Notes: a model not told the origin generated them from the sequence alone. A DNA stretch of 64,000 nt from an uncultured Bacteroidota bacterium (GCA_913041125.1 CAJWHM010000003.1:27974-91973), one strand, 5' to 3'. Numbered from the stretch's first letter, positions 22,079 through 32,845 are shown. Made by a program: numbers and translations.

Positions 22079-24268
22079 ATGAACATAGAAGAGCTTAAAA
22101 TTCAGCTAAAAAGACACTTTGGTTTTACAGACTTCAAAGGCTTACAAAGAGAAGTAATAACAAATGTTTTAAAAAACAATGACTCTTTTGTAATTATGCC
22201 CACTGGAGGTGGTAAATCATTATGCTATCAACTTCCAGCATTAATTCAAGAAGGAACAGCAATAGTAGTTTCTCCACTTATAGCATTAATGAAGAATCAA
22301 GTTGACTCATTAAGGGGTATATCAGATAGTAATGCTATTGCACATGTATTAAATTCATCTTTAAATAAAACAGAGACAGCCCAGGTTAAAAAGGATATAT
22401 TATCTGGCTCAACTAAATTGCTTTATGTAGCTCCTGAGTCTTTATCTAAGCAAGAAACTATAGGCTTTTTAAAAACTATTAAAATTTCTTTTCTAGCAAT
22501 AGATGAAGCACACTGTATATCAGAATGGGGTCATGATTTTAGACCTGAATATCGTAATTTGAGAATTATTCTTGAACAATTTAAACAATCTGTTCCTATA
22601 ATAGCACTTACAGCAACAGCAACTCCAAAAGTTCAAGAAGATATTATGAAAAATTTAGGTATCACAAATGCAAAAATTTTTAAGGCCTCCTTTAATAGAC
22701 CTAACTTGTATTATGAAGTTAGAACAAAAACAAATCAGATAGATTCAGATATTATTCGATTTATTAAAAATAATAAAGGTAAGTCTGGAATTATTTATTG
22801 CTTAGCAAGAAAAAAAGTTGAGGAGTTAGCTCAAACTCTTCAAGTTAATAATATCAGTGCTCTGCCTTATCATGCTGGATTAGATTCTAAAACAAGGGTT
22901 AAAAATCAAGATTTTTTTCTTAAAGATAATTGTGATGTTATAGTTGCAACTATAGCATTTGGTATGGGTATTGATAAGCCTGATGTAAGATTTGTAATAC
23001 ATCATGATATTCCGAAGAGTATTGAGAGTTATTACCAGGAAACGGGGAGAGCTGGAAGAGATGGAGGCGAAGGCCATTGTTTAGCATTTTATTCATATAA
23101 AGATATAGAGAAACTAGAAAAGTTTATGTCAGGAAAGCCTATTGCTGAACAAGAAATAGGATTAGCTTTGTTATCAGACATGGTAGCTTATGCTGAAACA
23201 TCTGTTTCAAGAAGAAAATTTATACTTCATTATTTTGGGGAATATTATGATAATGAAACAGGTGAAGGAGGTCAAATGGATGATAATATGCGTTTCCCAA
23301 AAAAGAAATTCGAAGCAAAAAATGAACTTACATTGCTATTGAAAACTGTAAAAGAAACAAAAGAGATATATAAATCAAAAGAATTAGTTAAAACGCTTTT
23401 AGGAGAGACAAATGCTATAATTAAGTCACATAAAACAGACGTCCTCTCAGTTTTTGGGTCTGGTAAATTAAAAGACAGTCAATTTTGGATGGCTTTAATA
23501 AGACAGGTTTTAGTTACAGGTTATTTAAAAAAAGATATCGAAGCTTATGGTTTAATTCTTATTACTCCTAAGGGTGAAGAATTTATAAAATCACCCAAAA
23601 GTTTTATGATGACCGAGGATCATGATTACAAACAATTAGAAGATTCTCAGATAAACATAAATAATTCTAAACAATCACTAGACGATAGACTAATGGAACT
23701 ATTAGTGAAACTTAGAAAAGAAGTTGCTTTAAAGAATGAGGTGCCTCCCTACACTGTTTTTCAAGAGAACTCTCTTGAAGAAATGTGTCTAAAATATCCA
23801 ATTTCTTTAGAAGAATTGGTTAATATTAATGGGGTAGGAGAGGGAAAAGCTAAACGTTATGGTAAAGAGTTCTTAGATATTATTAATCTATATGTCGATG
23901 AAAATAAAATTTTAAGACCTGACGATTTAGTAGTTAAAAGCACAGGGGTAAATTCATCTTTAAAACTATATTTGATTCAAAGCATTGACAGGAAGCTTCT
24001 ACTTGAAGATATTGCAGACGCAAAAGGTATGACTCTTGATGAGCTAATTACAGAAATGGAGACAATTGTATTTTCTGGCACAAAACTAAATATTAATTAT
24101 TATCTAGAAGACTTTTTTGATGATGACCAAATAGAAGAATTATATGATTATTTTATAGAATCTAATTCAGATTCAATAAAAGACGCAATAGATTATTTTG
24201 ATGGAGATTATGAGGAAGAAGAAATTCGTTTGTATAGAATTAAATTTTTGAGTGAAATCGCAAATTAA
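22079..24268 (+). CDS. recQ: ATP-dependent DNA helicase RecQ
   Basis: PTGGGKSLCYQLPAL, DEAHCISEWGHDFRPEY, YYQETGRAGRDGGEGHCL; HRDC-like region. Confidence 0.96.
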   Translation: MNIEELKIQLKRHFGFTDFKGLQREVITNVLKNNDSFVIMPTGGGKSLCYQLPALIQEGTAIVVSPLIALMKNQVDSLRGISDSNAIAHVLNSSLNKTETAQVKKDILSGSTKLLYVAPESLSKQETIGFLKTIKISFLAIDEAHCISEWGHDFRPEYRNLRIILEQFKQSVPIIALTATATPKVQEDIMKNLGITNAKIFKASFNRPNLYYEVRTKTNQIDSDIIRFIKNNKGKSGIIYCLARKKVEELAQTLQVNNISALPYHAGLDSKTRVKNQDFFLKDNCDVIVATIAFGMGIDKPDVRFVIHHDIPKSIESYYQETGRAGRDGGEGHCLAFYSYKDIEKLEKFMSGKPIAEQEIGLALLSDMVAYAETSVSRRKFILHYFGEYYDNETGEGGQMDDNMRFPKKKFEAKNELTLLLKTVKETKEIYKSKELVKTLLGETNAIIKSHKTDVLSVFGSGKLKDSQFWMALIRQVLVTGYLKKDIEAYGLILITPKGEEFIKSPKSFMMTEDHDYKQLEDSQININNSKQSLDDRLMELLVKLRKEVALKNEVPPYTVFQENSLEEMCLKYPISLEELVNINGVGEGKAKRYGKEFLDIINLYVDENKILRPDDLVVKSTGVNSSLKLYLIQSIDRKLLLEDIADAKGMTLDELITEMETIVFSGTKLNINYYLEDFFDDDQIEELYDYFIESNSDSIKDAIDYFDGDYEEEEIRLYRIKFLSEIAN

Positions 24269-24313
24269 GTATTGTCAACTCCTATTGATGATTATCTTTG
24301 AAAAAAAAAAAAA

Positions 24314-25240
24314 ATGAAAGGTATTTTTGCAAAAATTAAAACCTCAAAAGGAATCATTTTAATTGAATTGGAATATAAACTTACACCTGGAACTGTGGGA
24401 AACTTTATAAGCTTGGCAGAAGGAACTCAACAGAATAATCATAAAAAAATAGGAGAACCTTATTATGATGGATTAAAATTTCATCGAGTAATCTCGGACT
24501 TTATGATTCAAGGAGGGTGCCCACTGGGTACAGGAACAGGTAGCCCAGGATACCAATTTGATGATGAATTTAACTCAGAATTAAAACATAATAAAGCAGG
24601 AACCCTTTCTATGGCAAATTCTGGTCCAGGAACTAATGGAAGTCAATTTTTTATAACCCATGGACCAACTGATTGGCTTGACAATAAACATTCAGTTTTC
24701 GGTTATGTTACTGAAGGACAAAATGTTGTTGATAAAATTGTTCAAGGTGACTTAATTGAATCAATTAAAATTGAAAGATATGGAGATGATGCAATAAAAT
24801 GGAATGCTAAAAATGCATTTAATGAATTTAAAGCTAATGAGGATGTAAGAAGGAACAAGGATAAAGAGAATGAGGAAAAGGTACTTAAAAGTTTCACCGC
24901 TGAAATGAAAAAAACAAATACTGGATTGTATTATAAAATCACAAAAGATGGAACAGGACCATTCCCGAGTAAGGGAGACAAAGTTTCTGTTCATTACAAA
25001 GGAACCTTTTTGGATGGAACAGTTTTTGACTCTTCATATCAACGTAATCAGCCCATTGAGTTTGATATCGGATTAGGACAAGTTATACCCGGGTGGGATG
25101 AAGGAATCATGCTGCTTAACAAAGGTGCAGGAGCTCGTTTTGTAATACCAAGCAATCTTGCTTACGGTTCCCGAGGTGCAGGTGGTGTAATACCTCCAAA
25201 TTCAACTCTAATATTTGAAGTTGAATTACTTAATTTTTAA
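24314..25240 (+). CDS. Dual-domain immunophilin: N-terminal cyclophilin PPIase fused to C-terminal FKBP PPIase
   Basis: Cyclophilin (FHRVISDFMIQGGCPLGTGTGSPGYQFDDEF...GSQFFITHGPTDWLDNKHSVFG) then FKBP (GDKVSVHYKGTFLDGTVFDSSYQRNQPIEFDIGLGQVIPGWDEGIMLL...AYGSRGAGGVIPPNSTLIFEVELL). Confidence 0.95.
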   Translation: MKGIFAKIKTSKGIILIELEYKLTPGTVGNFISLAEGTQQNNHKKIGEPYYDGLKFHRVISDFMIQGGCPLGTGTGSPGYQFDDEFNSELKHNKAGTLSMANSGPGTNGSQFFITHGPTDWLDNKHSVFGYVTEGQNVVDKIVQGDLIESIKIERYGDDAIKWNAKNAFNEFKANEDVRRNKDKENEEKVLKSFTAEMKKTNTGLYYKITKDGTGPFPSKGDKVSVHYKGTFLDGTVFDSSYQRNQPIEFDIGLGQVIPGWDEGIMLLNKGAGARFVIPSNLAYGSRGAGGVIPPNSTLIFEVELLNF

Positions 25241-25260
25241 TTTATACTAATTAGATTTTA

Positions 25261-25818
25261 TTAATCATTCCATTTTATGTTACAGCCCATACTTGGATAC
25301 TGTTTTTGGTTATATGATAATTTTAACAACATTAATTCTGCTGCTTTATGAATATCCTCACCTGTTACGGGTAAATTATTTCCAGGTCTTGAAGAATCAA
25401 AACGGCCACGGTAATATAATTCAAGATTTTTATCGAAAAGATAAAAATCAGGTGTGCATGCAGCTTGATAATTTTTTGCCACTTCTTGGGTTTCATCAAA
25501 TAGATAAGGAAAAGAAAAGCTGTTATTTTTTGCAAATATTTCCATTTCCTCTGGCCCGTCTTGAGGATGGGTCTTAATACTGTTACTTGAAATTGCAATC
25601 GTATTTATCCCTTTTTTTTTAAAATCTTTAGAAGTATTTAAAATCCCATTAAGTAAATGAATAACGTAAGGACAGTGATTACACATAAAAATAATTAGTG
25701 TTCCTTTTAAGCCTTTAATTTCATTTAAACTTTTAAATTTCCCATCAATTACGTTGGGGAGACTAAAATCAGGAGCTTTTGTTTCTAGAGGTAACATGTA
25801 GGATTCAGTTAGTGCCAT
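25261..25818 (-). CDS. Thioredoxin-like / AhpC-TSA family protein
   Basis: APDFSLPNVIDGKF; LIIFMCNHCPYVIHLL; CTPDFYLFD. Confidence 0.9.
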   Translation of the reverse strand: MALTESYMLPLETKAPDFSLPNVIDGKFKSLNEIKGLKGTLIIFMCNHCPYVIHLLNGILNTSKDFKKKGINTIAISSNSIKTHPQDGPEEMEIFAKNNSFSFPYLFDETQEVAKNYQAACTPDFYLFDKNLELYYRGRFDSSRPGNNLPVTGEDIHKAAELMLLKLSYNQKQYPSMGCNIKWND

Positions 25819-25863
25819 AAATTGATATTTAAAATTTAAAATTAGTATTTTTAATAAAATTTA

Positions 25864-26196
25864 TTGGATTTGATTGACTATTCTGTTTTTGAAAAACTTG
25901 ATTTTCGTGTTGGCACAATAATTAATGCTGAAGAATTTCAAGAGGCAAAAAAACCAGCCTATAAATTAAAAATTGATTTTGGCCCTCTCGGTGTTTTGAA
26001 CTCATCAGCTCAAATCACAAAAAATTATCAAATTAAAGACCTAAAAGAAAAACAAATCATCGCATTGGTAAATGTAGGAAAACGAAAAATTGCCAATTTT
26101 GAAAGTCAATGTTTGGTTTTAGGTGCTAATCACAATGGTGAGGTCATTTTGTTAGCACCTGAAAAAAAAATTCCAAACGGTCAGCAAGTACTTTAA
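25864..26196 (+). CDS. tRNA-binding protein, CsaA-like (TTG start)
   Basis: FEKLDFRVGTIINAEEFQEAKKPAYKLKIDFGPLG...SSAQITKNY EMAP-type OB fold. Confidence 0.9.
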   Translation: MDLIDYSVFEKLDFRVGTIINAEEFQEAKKPAYKLKIDFGPLGVLNSSAQITKNYQIKDLKEKQIIALVNVGKRKIANFESQCLVLGANHNGEVILLAPEKKIPNGQQVL

Positions 26197-28710
26197 TTAC
26201 ATCAAATCAGAGAGATATATTGCATTTGTGAGTATTCGGTTAGTTCCATACCAAAAAGCTCTAAAATTTGTATTGTCTGTCATAATAATGATTCTTCCTT
26301 TTCCATATTGAATTGTTTTAAAAGGTACAGTTTTTTTAAGAACAGCAAGATTTTCTTTAGAGATATAACCAGCTAATAGTGGGTTGCTAGTATATTGAAT
26401 GGGATTATTATAGCTCTGTTCATCTGCTTTTATGAATAAATTTGTATTTCTAAAAAGAGGAACATTATCATTTAAATAGCCAAAATTAATTGGGTGACTT
26501 CTATCAATATTTGTATTAAATATTGCTCCACCAGTTATTTGTGCTCCGTAAAATTTATTTTTGTTTTCGAAGCTTATATTATAAGCCCTATGATTATGTT
26601 CTAAAAATTCAACATTTATTAATTCATTTTCTTTGAGCCACTTTATTGAATATCTATATCCAATTAAAACACCACCACTACAAACAAATTCTTTTAATTT
26701 TTCTGAACTCATATTTAAATTATTCCCTTCATAACTTGGTATTATTAAATGTGTATAGTTTTTGATATCAATTAATGGTAGATCTTTAATATCAATTTTC
26801 GAAATTGCTATTTCATGACGTGTGTCAAGTAAATGCCAAATCTCCCCGGCATCATAACTCCTAATTCCGTTTCCCACAAGTAACGCAATTTTAACTTTTT
26901 TTACCTTTTTGAAATCTCTAGATCCTAAATCAATGCCTTTAGTATTTCCAGTTGATACTCCAGTTATTTTTATTTTAGTCTTAATAGCACCCTCTTTTAA
27001 AATATTATATAGATTTTCCTCATTTATATCTTGATTTTTTGAAGGGATCATATATGTTCCAAAATCATAATTTTTACCATTAAGTGTAAATGGTGTCAAA
27101 CCCACTTTTACACGAATATTATTTTCATGAAGATAATTTATAAGTTTAGGTGTATAATAATTGTGTGGTTCAAAAAGATATGCATATTCCCCTTTCATAT
27201 TTACAAATCCCTTTGAAGGTTTTAATAAAGTAACCTCATCTCCAATTAGTGAAGTAGTGGTCTCATAATTGTAATTCAAATTAAATGCGAACGGGAATGT
27301 CCAAGCTGAGACATCATAGAATAAACTATCTTTAAATGTTTTCTGTACACTAAACATTGCACGAATCAGCTTGTTTTTTTTTTGATTTAAGGGAACAATG
27401 TAGCTTGATTCTTTAAAATACTGTTTACCTTCTCTTTTTATATCTTTTAATAATTTATTAAATCTAATATCATGCGATTCTAATATTTTCGCAAATTCAA
27501 ATGAAGTAGCTGGATCTTTTGGACTTCCAAACAATATAGCTTTTTGTTTACTTTTAAATGAATCATTTATAGATTTTTTGTAAAAATTTTTAAAATAAAT
27601 GAGAATCTCTTCTCTCAAATTATTAGCTGCTTTTAGAGTTGAAAAAACAGCTGTTAGTTGATTTCTTATAGTAAAAGGAAAACTAAGCAAACCATTTTCA
27701 GTGTTTTGTAGATGTCCTCTTGAACTAGCCTGTTCAAAAAGGATTCCAATACCACCATTTATATCAGGAAAAGCAGATCCTTTTCCTAAATAAAAATCGT
27801 CATAACTTTCCTCAGAGTAATATAATGAGCCTAGTTTATCAAACGCCTCAACATGAAATTCAGAAATTTTTTTTGTTAATTTTTGATTTAAATCTGTAAT
27901 TAATGGATTTACTCTTTCGGGTATGCCTGGTTGAAAGAAAAAGCTTGAGTTGGTTCCCATTTCATGATGATCAGTTAAAATATTAGGTAACCATTTATTA
28001 TAGGTTTTTATTCTAGCCTTAGTTTCAGGCAATTGAACTGGTAGCCAATCTCTATTTAAATCAAACCAATAATGATTAGTTCTTCCTCCTGGCCAAATCT
28101 CATTATATTCTCTATCATTAGGATCTGACGTAAGGATATTATTTCTATTTGTATTAGCCCAGTATGAAAATCTTTGCAAGCCGTCAGGATTATAGCTAGG
28201 ATCAAAAAGAATAATCATATTATTTAACATATCAATGGTATCTTCTTCCTCGCTTGCAGCAAGATGATAAGCTGCAATAAGACTAGCATTTGAACCACTA
28301 GGCTCGTTACCATGAACTGAAAACCCTTGATAAATCACAATTGGTTCTTTTTTTATATCTATTAAATCATTATTAATTTCTGTTAATTTTAAATGATTCT
28401 TTTGAATATTTCGAATGTTTTTATGATTTTCAGGACTTGTAATAGTAAGTAATATTAAGGGTCTGTCTTCATAAGTTTTACCTCTATTTTCAATTGTAAT
28501 GCGGTCTGAAGATTCAGCAAGACGATACATATAATTTAAGAGTTGGTCGTGAGAAACATGCCATGATCCAACTTCATAACCCAAGACTTCGTTTGGCTTG
28601 GGTATTTCTGGATTGTATTTATGATTTTTATCTAAATAATAACTTAGATTAACCTGACAATAAGCTTTGCAAATGCTTAATAAAACAAATAGGCAAATTA
28701 AATTTTTCAT
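26197..28710 (-). CDS. M14 family zinc carboxypeptidase (secreted)
   Basis: Signal peptide; QGFSVHGNEPSGSNASLIAAYHLA and FDLNRDWLPVQLPET; LTDHHEMGTNSSFFFQPG. Confidence 0.9.
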   Translation of the reverse strand: MKNLICLFVLLSICKAYCQVNLSYYLDKNHKYNPEIPKPNEVLGYEVGSWHVSHDQLLNYMYRLAESSDRITIENRGKTYEDRPLILLTITSPENHKNIRNIQKNHLKLTEINNDLIDIKKEPIVIYQGFSVHGNEPSGSNASLIAAYHLAASEEEDTIDMLNNMIILFDPSYNPDGLQRFSYWANTNRNNILTSDPNDREYNEIWPGGRTNHYWFDLNRDWLPVQLPETKARIKTYNKWLPNILTDHHEMGTNSSFFFQPGIPERVNPLITDLNQKLTKKISEFHVEAFDKLGSLYYSEESYDDFYLGKGSAFPDINGGIGILFEQASSRGHLQNTENGLLSFPFTIRNQLTAVFSTLKAANNLREEILIYFKNFYKKSINDSFKSKQKAILFGSPKDPATSFEFAKILESHDIRFNKLLKDIKREGKQYFKESSYIVPLNQKKNKLIRAMFSVQKTFKDSLFYDVSAWTFPFAFNLNYNYETTTSLIGDEVTLLKPSKGFVNMKGEYAYLFEPHNYYTPKLINYLHENNIRVKVGLTPFTLNGKNYDFGTYMIPSKNQDINEENLYNILKEGAIKTKIKITGVSTGNTKGIDLGSRDFKKVKKVKIALLVGNGIRSYDAGEIWHLLDTRHEIAISKIDIKDLPLIDIKNYTHLIIPSYEGNNLNMSSEKLKEFVCSGGVLIGYRYSIKWLKENELINVEFLEHNHRAYNISFENKNKFYGAQITGGAIFNTNIDRSHPINFGYLNDNVPLFRNTNLFIKADEQSYNNPIQYTSNPLLAGYISKENLAVLKKTVPFKTIQYGKGRIIIMTDNTNFRAFWYGTNRILTNAIYLSDLM

Positions 28711-28786
28711 TAAAAAGTTTTGCCTAAATATGGTTATAATAAATTAATTGAAAAAATTAATAATCAAGTTATTAGTCAATCAAGAA

Positions 28787-29110
28787 CTAAGATTGAGTAT
28801 TTATATTATTTGGGATGTAGTTTTTTTGATGTCTTTCACTTATTACTTCAACTCCTCTTTGTTCAAAAATAAAATTCATTGTTTCATTTAAAAAAGCTGA
28901 AAAATTCTCAAAATCTTCTTTATAAACATAAATTTTATGTTTTTTATAATAGAATGATCCATCATCATTCGTGAATTTCTTACTTTCTGTTATTGTTAAG
29001 TAATAATCACTTGCTTTAGTCTCTCTAACATCAAAAAAATAGGTTCTTCTTCCAGCTCTAAGAACTTTTGAATATATTTCTTCTTGATTTTCGTTTAAAT
29101 TATCTGACAC
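28787..29110 (-). CDS. DUF3276 family (PUR-alpha-like nucleic-acid-binding) protein; probable GTG start
   Basis: KVLRAGRRTYFFDVRETKASDYYLTITESKKF...SERHQK; track start at 29203 would overlap the ABC gene, while GTG at 29110 gives VSDNLNENQEEIYSKV. Confidence 0.85.
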   Translation of the reverse strand: MSDNLNENQEEIYSKVLRAGRRTYFFDVRETKASDYYLTITESKKFTNDDGSFYYKKHKIYVYKEDFENFSAFLNETMNFIFEQRGVEVISERHQKNYIPNNINTQS

Positions 29111-29171
29111 TTTACTTTCAACTATTTTTAATATTTTTGACAATTTTATCAAAAAAACTAAACAAAACAAA

Positions 29172-30947
29172 TTATTTAGCTTGGTCCGCCTGTTGTTTTT
29201 CAAATAATTCTTTATAATAGCCAGTAACCCCCATTAAATCTATGTGTTTGCCTTGTTGAACTATTTTGCCATTTTCAAAAACAATAATTTGATCAGCATG
29301 TTTAAGTGAGGAAATCCTATGACTTACAATAATAGTCGTTTTGTTATTTGATATTGATTTAAGATTTTTCAGAATCTTTTCCTCTGTATTATTATCTACT
29401 GCTGAAAGACAATCATCGAAAAGATAAATTTTAGGATTTTTAATAAAAACTCTCGCTATTGATACTCTTTGGATTTGTCCTCCAGACAATGTAATACCTC
29501 TTTCTCCTAAAATTGTTTTGTAGCCTTTTTTAAAATTAATAATATCTTCATGTATAACGGCTTTTCTGCTTGCATCAATTATTTTATAATCATCTGCATT
29601 TTTTAATCCATATTGAAGATTTTCTTTTATGCTTTCACTAAATAAAAAAGGATTTTGAGGAACATAGCCAATATTTTTTCTTAGTTTATCAAGGTTCAAA
29701 TCTTTGATATTGATTCCATCAATTTCAATGACACCACAAGTTGGATCATAGAAACGTGTAATTAATTCTAGAAAACTTGATTTACCTGATCCAACTTTTC
29801 CAATTACACCAAGTGTTGTCCCAGCTTTTATTTTTATGCTTAGATTATTAATAGATTTTATTTGAGTTTCGGGATAGAATAATGAGACATTTTTGAATTC
29901 AATGTCTCCAATTAGATTATTTACTTGAATTTTTCCATTGTTTATTTCTGGCACTTCATTTAAGAATTTATTTATTCTTTTTTGTGAAGCTTCTGCTTGT
30001 TGAACTATGGAAGTTATCCAACCAACAACTGCAACAGGCCATGTAAGCATGTTGACATAAATAATGAATTCTGCTAACACACCAATCTCAATTTCACCAT
30101 TTATATATTGTTTTCCTCCAACAAAAATTACAATTAGATTACTAAAACCAATAAGTAGAATCATCAATGGGAAAAACCAAGCTTGAACTTTTACCAAAGA
30201 CATATTTTTCTTATAACTCTCATCTGCTACTTTATTAAATTCTGAATACATTATAGATTCTAGGTTATAAGACTTAATTACAGAAATTCCACTAAAACTC
30301 TCTTGAGCATAGGATGACATTTTTGATAATACCTCTTGGACAAGAGTACTTTTTTCATTAATTATTCTACTTAATTTATAGATAGTAAACGAAAGAACTG
30401 GAAGAGGTAGTAAGGTGTATAGAGTCAAAGTAGGTGCTATAGTAATCATGTATGATATTACAATTACAAATAAAGAAATTGTATTTGTGCTATACATAAA
30501 TGCAGGACCAACATACATTCTTACTTTTCCAACATCTTCACTAATTCGATTCATAAGGTCACCTGTCCTATTATTTTTATAAAATCGTTGAGTTAGTTTT
30601 TGATAGTGCCAAAAAATCTCGTTTTTAAGATCATATTCTATAAATCTTGATACGTTGATTATAGTTTGACGCATTAGGAAAGTAAAAAATCCAGAGGCTA
30701 AAGCAGTAGCAATAATTATAAAGATATTAGTTAATAATATATTTTTTACAACCTCAAAGTCTATGTTATTGGATTCTAAATAATTTTCGACAACTGTTAG
30801 GGAATTTCCGATCAATCTAGGTGCAAAAAGAGAAAAAATTCTAGCTATAACTGTAATAACAAACCCTAAAAATAGTTTAATTCTGTATTTATAAAAGTAT
30901 TTGTTTAGATATTGAAGCTCTTTCATTCGGCGATCAAAGTTAAACAA
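29172..30947 (-). CDS. ABC transporter, fused permease/ATP-binding (multidrug/lipid type)
   Basis: GVIGKVGSGKSSFLELITRFYDP; LSGGQIQRVSIARVFIKNPKIYLFDDCLSAVD; six-TM N-terminal half. Confidence 0.94.
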   Translation of the reverse strand: MFNFDRRMKELQYLNKYFYKYRIKLFLGFVITVIARIFSLFAPRLIGNSLTVVENYLESNNIDFEVVKNILLTNIFIIIATALASGFFTFLMRQTIINVSRFIEYDLKNEIFWHYQKLTQRFYKNNRTGDLMNRISEDVGKVRMYVGPAFMYSTNTISLFVIVISYMITIAPTLTLYTLLPLPVLSFTIYKLSRIINEKSTLVQEVLSKMSSYAQESFSGISVIKSYNLESIMYSEFNKVADESYKKNMSLVKVQAWFFPLMILLIGFSNLIVIFVGGKQYINGEIEIGVLAEFIIYVNMLTWPVAVVGWITSIVQQAEASQKRINKFLNEVPEINNGKIQVNNLIGDIEFKNVSLFYPETQIKSINNLSIKIKAGTTLGVIGKVGSGKSSFLELITRFYDPTCGVIEIDGINIKDLNLDKLRKNIGYVPQNPFLFSESIKENLQYGLKNADDYKIIDASRKAVIHEDIINFKKGYKTILGERGITLSGGQIQRVSIARVFIKNPKIYLFDDCLSAVDNNTEEKILKNLKSISNNKTTIIVSHRISSLKHADQIIVFENGKIVQQGKHIDLMGVTGYYKELFEKQQADQAK

Positions 30948-31046
30948 ATGCTAAACTAATATTTGTTGATTTGTAAAATTTTTACTTCTTTAAACAAAGC
31001 TTTGGTATATATAAATTATTTTTGCAGTAATTTAAAGTTCTAACCC

Positions 31047-31991
31047 ATGCTAACTCGAAGGCATATCCGGATTAAGGTGATGCAATCTGTATATTCTTTT
31101 TCTTTAACAAACCAAAAAGAATTAAAGGAAGAGCTTCTTTTTTTTCAACAAAGTGTAAATCAATTCTATAATTTATATCTTCTTATATTAGGTTTGTTTA
31201 AAGCTTTAAAAAATAAAACTGAAGAGCAAATAAAAGCGTATTCAGTTCATAATATTAAAATAGATAAGAATTATAATGCTCTAAACGCTCTGTCTCAAAA
31301 TACAATATTAAAATTTATAAGTTCACACAAGGAGTTAGAACTAACTTTAAAAACTAAAAAATTTCTTCGTTGGGACTTAGAACCAGTATTTTTAAATGAT
31401 TTATTATCAGAAATTTTCAAATGGAATGAATTTGAAAATTATATTAGTTTAGGATCATATTCTGAAAAAGTTGATCAAAATTGGTTTACAAAATTTTTTA
31501 AAGAAATTTTAACTAGTTCCAAATACCTTTTTAGTTATTTAGAAGATCATCAACTCACATGGATAGACGATTTACCAGTTGTGAACACATTTATATTAAA
31601 AATGTTGAGGAAAATTGATCATAAAAAGCCACAGAGTTTAAAGTTGCCAAACCAAAAAAATGATAAAGAAGTTATAGATTTTGGAATGGATTTATTAAAG
31701 AAAACTATAAATAATAATGAACAAATACTAGAAGATTTAAATGGTAAAACACCAAATTGGGATTCAGAGCGAATAGCATTATTAGACCAAGCAATTTTAA
31801 AAACTGCTATAACAGAGTTACTTCATTTCCCGAGTATTCCAACAAAAGTTACAATGAATGAATATCTTGAAATTGCAAAAGATTATTCTACTCCTAATAG
31901 TAACAATTTCGTTAATGGTGTATTAGATGAACTTGTACGAGATTTTACTAAAAATAAAAGGTTTACCAAAAAGGGTAGAGGCTTGTTGTAA
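31047..31991 (+). CDS. nusB: Transcription antitermination protein NusB
   Basis: LTRRHIRIKVMQSVYSF start; NWDSERIALLDQAILKTAITELLHFPSIPTKVTMNEYLEIAKDYSTPNSNNFVNGVLD. Confidence 0.94.
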   Translation: MLTRRHIRIKVMQSVYSFSLTNQKELKEELLFFQQSVNQFYNLYLLILGLFKALKNKTEEQIKAYSVHNIKIDKNYNALNALSQNTILKFISSHKELELTLKTKKFLRWDLEPVFLNDLLSEIFKWNEFENYISLGSYSEKVDQNWFTKFFKEILTSSKYLFSYLEDHQLTWIDDLPVVNTFILKMLRKIDHKKPQSLKLPNQKNDKEVIDFGMDLLKKTINNNEQILEDLNGKTPNWDSERIALLDQAILKTAITELLHFPSIPTKVTMNEYLEIAKDYSTPNSNNFVNGVLDELVRDFTKNKRFTKKGRGLL

Positions 31992-32031
31992 TGACAATTT
32001 TTTTTAAATTTGATTAATTAAATTTTACCCA

Positions 32032-32538
32032 ATGAAAAAAATATTTTTAGTATTCTTATCAATATTGATAGTTACATTTTCTTCTTGTCAAGACAGTGCT
32101 GCCAAAAAAATTAATAGTTCTAGTGCTGTTGCTAAAACAGATCAAATTAGTCAGGAAAAAGCTGCAGACGGACCTGTTATGACGTTTGAAAAAACCACAC
32201 ACGATTTTGGAACTATAAATGAAGGTGATAAAGTTACCACGCAATTTTCATTTACTAATACTGGAAAAGCAGATCTGATTATAGTTGATGCTAGAGGTAG
32301 TTGCGGATGTACTGTTCCAAAATATCCAAAAAATGTTGCTATTAAGCCTGGACAATCAGAAACTATTACTGTTAGTTTTGATTCGAATAATAAACCAGGC
32401 ATGCAGCAAAAATCAGTTACACTTTCAGCAAACACATCATCTGGAAGAGAAATGTTAAGAATAAAGGCCAATGTAACACCAGACCCTGTGAAGCAAAAAC
32501 AGAGAGAGGCACAGGCAAAAGCTAGACAACAAAACTAA
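32032..32538 (+). CDS. DUF1573 domain lipoprotein
   Basis: Lipobox near SSCQ; THDFGTINEGDKVTTQFSFTNTGKADLIIVDARGSCGCTVPKYPK. Confidence 0.9.
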   Translation: MKKIFLVFLSILIVTFSSCQDSAAKKINSSSAVAKTDQISQEKAADGPVMTFEKTTHDFGTINEGDKVTTQFSFTNTGKADLIIVDARGSCGCTVPKYPKNVAIKPGQSETITVSFDSNNKPGMQQKSVTLSANTSSGREMLRIKANVTPDPVKQKQREAQAKARQQN

Positions 32539-32548
32539 ACTAAAAATA

Positions 32549-32845
32549 ATGTCAGAAGGTTTATCAGGACAACTCCCATTTTTGCTTTTGATGCTAGTTG
32601 TTTTTTTCTTTTTTATAATATTACCGCAACAGAGAAGGCAAAAAAAAGAAAAAAATTTTATGAATTCTATGAAAAAGGGTGATCGTATCATAACTAAAAG
32701 CGGTGTACACGCTAAAGTTATGGAGCTTAACGATAAAGATAACACATGTATTATAGAAACTTTAGCAGGTAAACTCAAAATTGAGAGGACTGCAATTTCC
32801 TTGGAGATGAGTTCAAAACTAAACACACCTCCTTTAAAAAAATAA
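32549..32845 (+). CDS. yajC: Preprotein translocase subunit YajC
   Basis: Single TM plus FFFIILPQQRRQKKEKNFMNSMKKGDRIITKSGVHAKV. Confidence 0.93.
   Translation: MSEGLSGQLPFLLLMLVVFFFFIILPQQRRQKKEKNFMNSMKKGDRIITKSGVHAKVMELNDKDNTCIIETLAGKLKIERTAISLEMSSKLNTPPLKK

Noticed and set aside
25293-25598. Overlapping 94-aa (+) and 77-aa (-) ORFs
   Set aside because: Alternative frames of the thioredoxin-like gene at 25261-25818
29111-29203. N-terminal extension of the DUF3276 protein and a large overlap with the ABC transporter gene
   Set aside because: A GTG start at 29110 gives a normal-length protein; the extension is probably an ORF-caller artefact
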